A program made the position numbers and the translations under genes. A model generated the notes under the pieces. That model was given only the letters and a program-made list of their open reading frames with translations, was not told the origin of the DNA and did not search any database. Shown in pieces: positions 63,918-64,000 of a DNA stretch of 64,000 nucleotides; the stretch's first letter is position 1; each line of letters starts with the position of its first letter. The stretch is taken from NCBI GenBank assembly GCA_963971305.1, contig CAXARO010001773.1:64501-128500 (forward strand), read 5' to 3'. The stretch comes from Arcuatula senhousia (Eukaryota; Mollusca; Bivalvia; Mytilida; Mytilidae).

Positions 63918-64000
63918 TTGCATGCCCATGGTACACCTAACTCAAAAACGGCTTTGTCTAGAGACTTGCGGTTTTTTGCATTGGCTCGCCCGTCAAAAAT
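63918..64000 (+). repeat. Repeat unit 33 (first 83 bp only)
   Basis: The window ends inside this unit, shortly before the GC-rich hairpin. No difference from the other units was seen in the 83 bases available. The array therefore continues to the right. Confidence 0.95.

Larger units (their letters stand above)
1..64000 (+). repeat. Tandem array of ~2,014-bp satellite units containing TTAGGG blocks
   Basis: The same ~2 kb sequence recurs head-to-tail from the first to the last base, with no interruption, inversion or flanking unique DNA. Unit starts (the TTG of TTTTGCATGCCCATGG) fall at 2005, 4019, 6033, 7932, 9946, 11845, 13846, 15856, 17856, 19871 and so on to 63918. Unit lengths are 2014 bp in the modal case and 1899-2016 bp overall. 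Open frames are short (at most 95 codons), nearly all begin with TTG or GTG, and they are broken by the indels that separate units, so I read the array as non-coding. All units share one orientation, with the G-rich telomeric strand on +. To convert the sub-features listed for unit 2 to another unit, subtract 2004, add that unit's start minus 1, and correct for the indels listed for that unit. Confidence 0.98.

Noticed and set aside
1..64000. CRISPR array
   Set aside because: The repeats are 2 kb and contiguous, not short repeats separated by unique spacers; the TTAGGG hexamers have no spacers.
1..64000. rDNA intergenic spacer, 5S rDNA, snRNA or spliced-leader gene array
   Set aside because: No rRNA sequence, 5S control element, tRNA A/B box or convincing U-snRNA was seen. 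ACTTACC occurs twice per unit and recalls the U1 5' end, and AATTTTGG recalls an Sm site, but the surrounding sequence does not fit either RNA.
1..64000. True terminal telomere
   Set aside because: The TTAGGG blocks are about 100 bp, imperfect in a fixed order, and embedded in unique sequence; no long uninterrupted terminal run is present.

Overview
The whole 64 kb window is one head-to-tail tandem array. I see no convincing gene in it, and neither edge of the array is reached. The monomer is a repeat of about 2,014 bp. Phased on the TTG within TTTTGCATGCCCATGG, the window holds 31 complete units (2005-63917), one unit lacking only its first 10 bp (1-2004), and the first 83 bp of another (63918-64000). 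Units are almost identical: only a few substitutions per 2 kb were found by eye. Every unit length (1899-2016 bp) is fully explained by a short list of indels: poly-T length, one TTAGGG copy more or less, one 115-bp deletion, and a few 1-3 bp changes.

The sequence suggests a eukaryote: satellite-type DNA, long homopolymers and short non-coding ORFs. Each unit carries two blocks of TTAGGG-type telomeric repeat (about 106 bp and 32 bp), always with the G-rich strand on the + strand. TTAGGG is the telomere repeat of vertebrates, many other animals, many fungi and some protists, so it does not fix the species. A subtelomeric or chromosome-end location is likely but not shown. If so, the chromosome end would lie to the right.

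Monomer layout, 5'->3', in unit 2 coordinates (2005-4018): a 190-bp segment with a GC-rich hairpin; a short C-rich telomere-like patch (2194-2207); an A/T-rich spacer; the main TTAGGG block (2345-2450), ending in a small G-to-C strand switch (2456-2469); a second TTAGGG block (2518-2549); the left arm of a 41-bp inverted repeat (2581-2621); a body with a 12-bp direct repeat and a 23-bp motif repeated at 168-bp offset; a poly-T/pyrimidine tract (3320-3450); a 115-bp segment absent from four units (3619-3733); and the right arm of the inverted repeat (3958-3998).

Region by region: units 1-6 (1-11844) alternate two haplotypes, a dimeric higher-order repeat with two 3,913-bp dimers of equal length. 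Units 7-16 (11845-31926) mostly have one TTAGGG fewer, include three units with a short poly-T (21-22), and carry a TTAGAG variant in units 9 and 11-14. Units 17-21 (31927-41991) are near-consensus, with private small indels in 19 and 20. Units 22-25 (41992-50047) form two copies of another dimer of 4,027 bp (the first has 2 extra bases). Units 26-29 are near-consensus, except that 29 carries the haplotype of 22 and 24. Units 30-32 again alternate 115-bp-deleted and full units. This pattern fits amplification and homogenisation by unequal exchange, gene conversion or rolling-circle copying, acting on monomers and dimers. It could also partly reflect assembly of an array that is hard to resolve.
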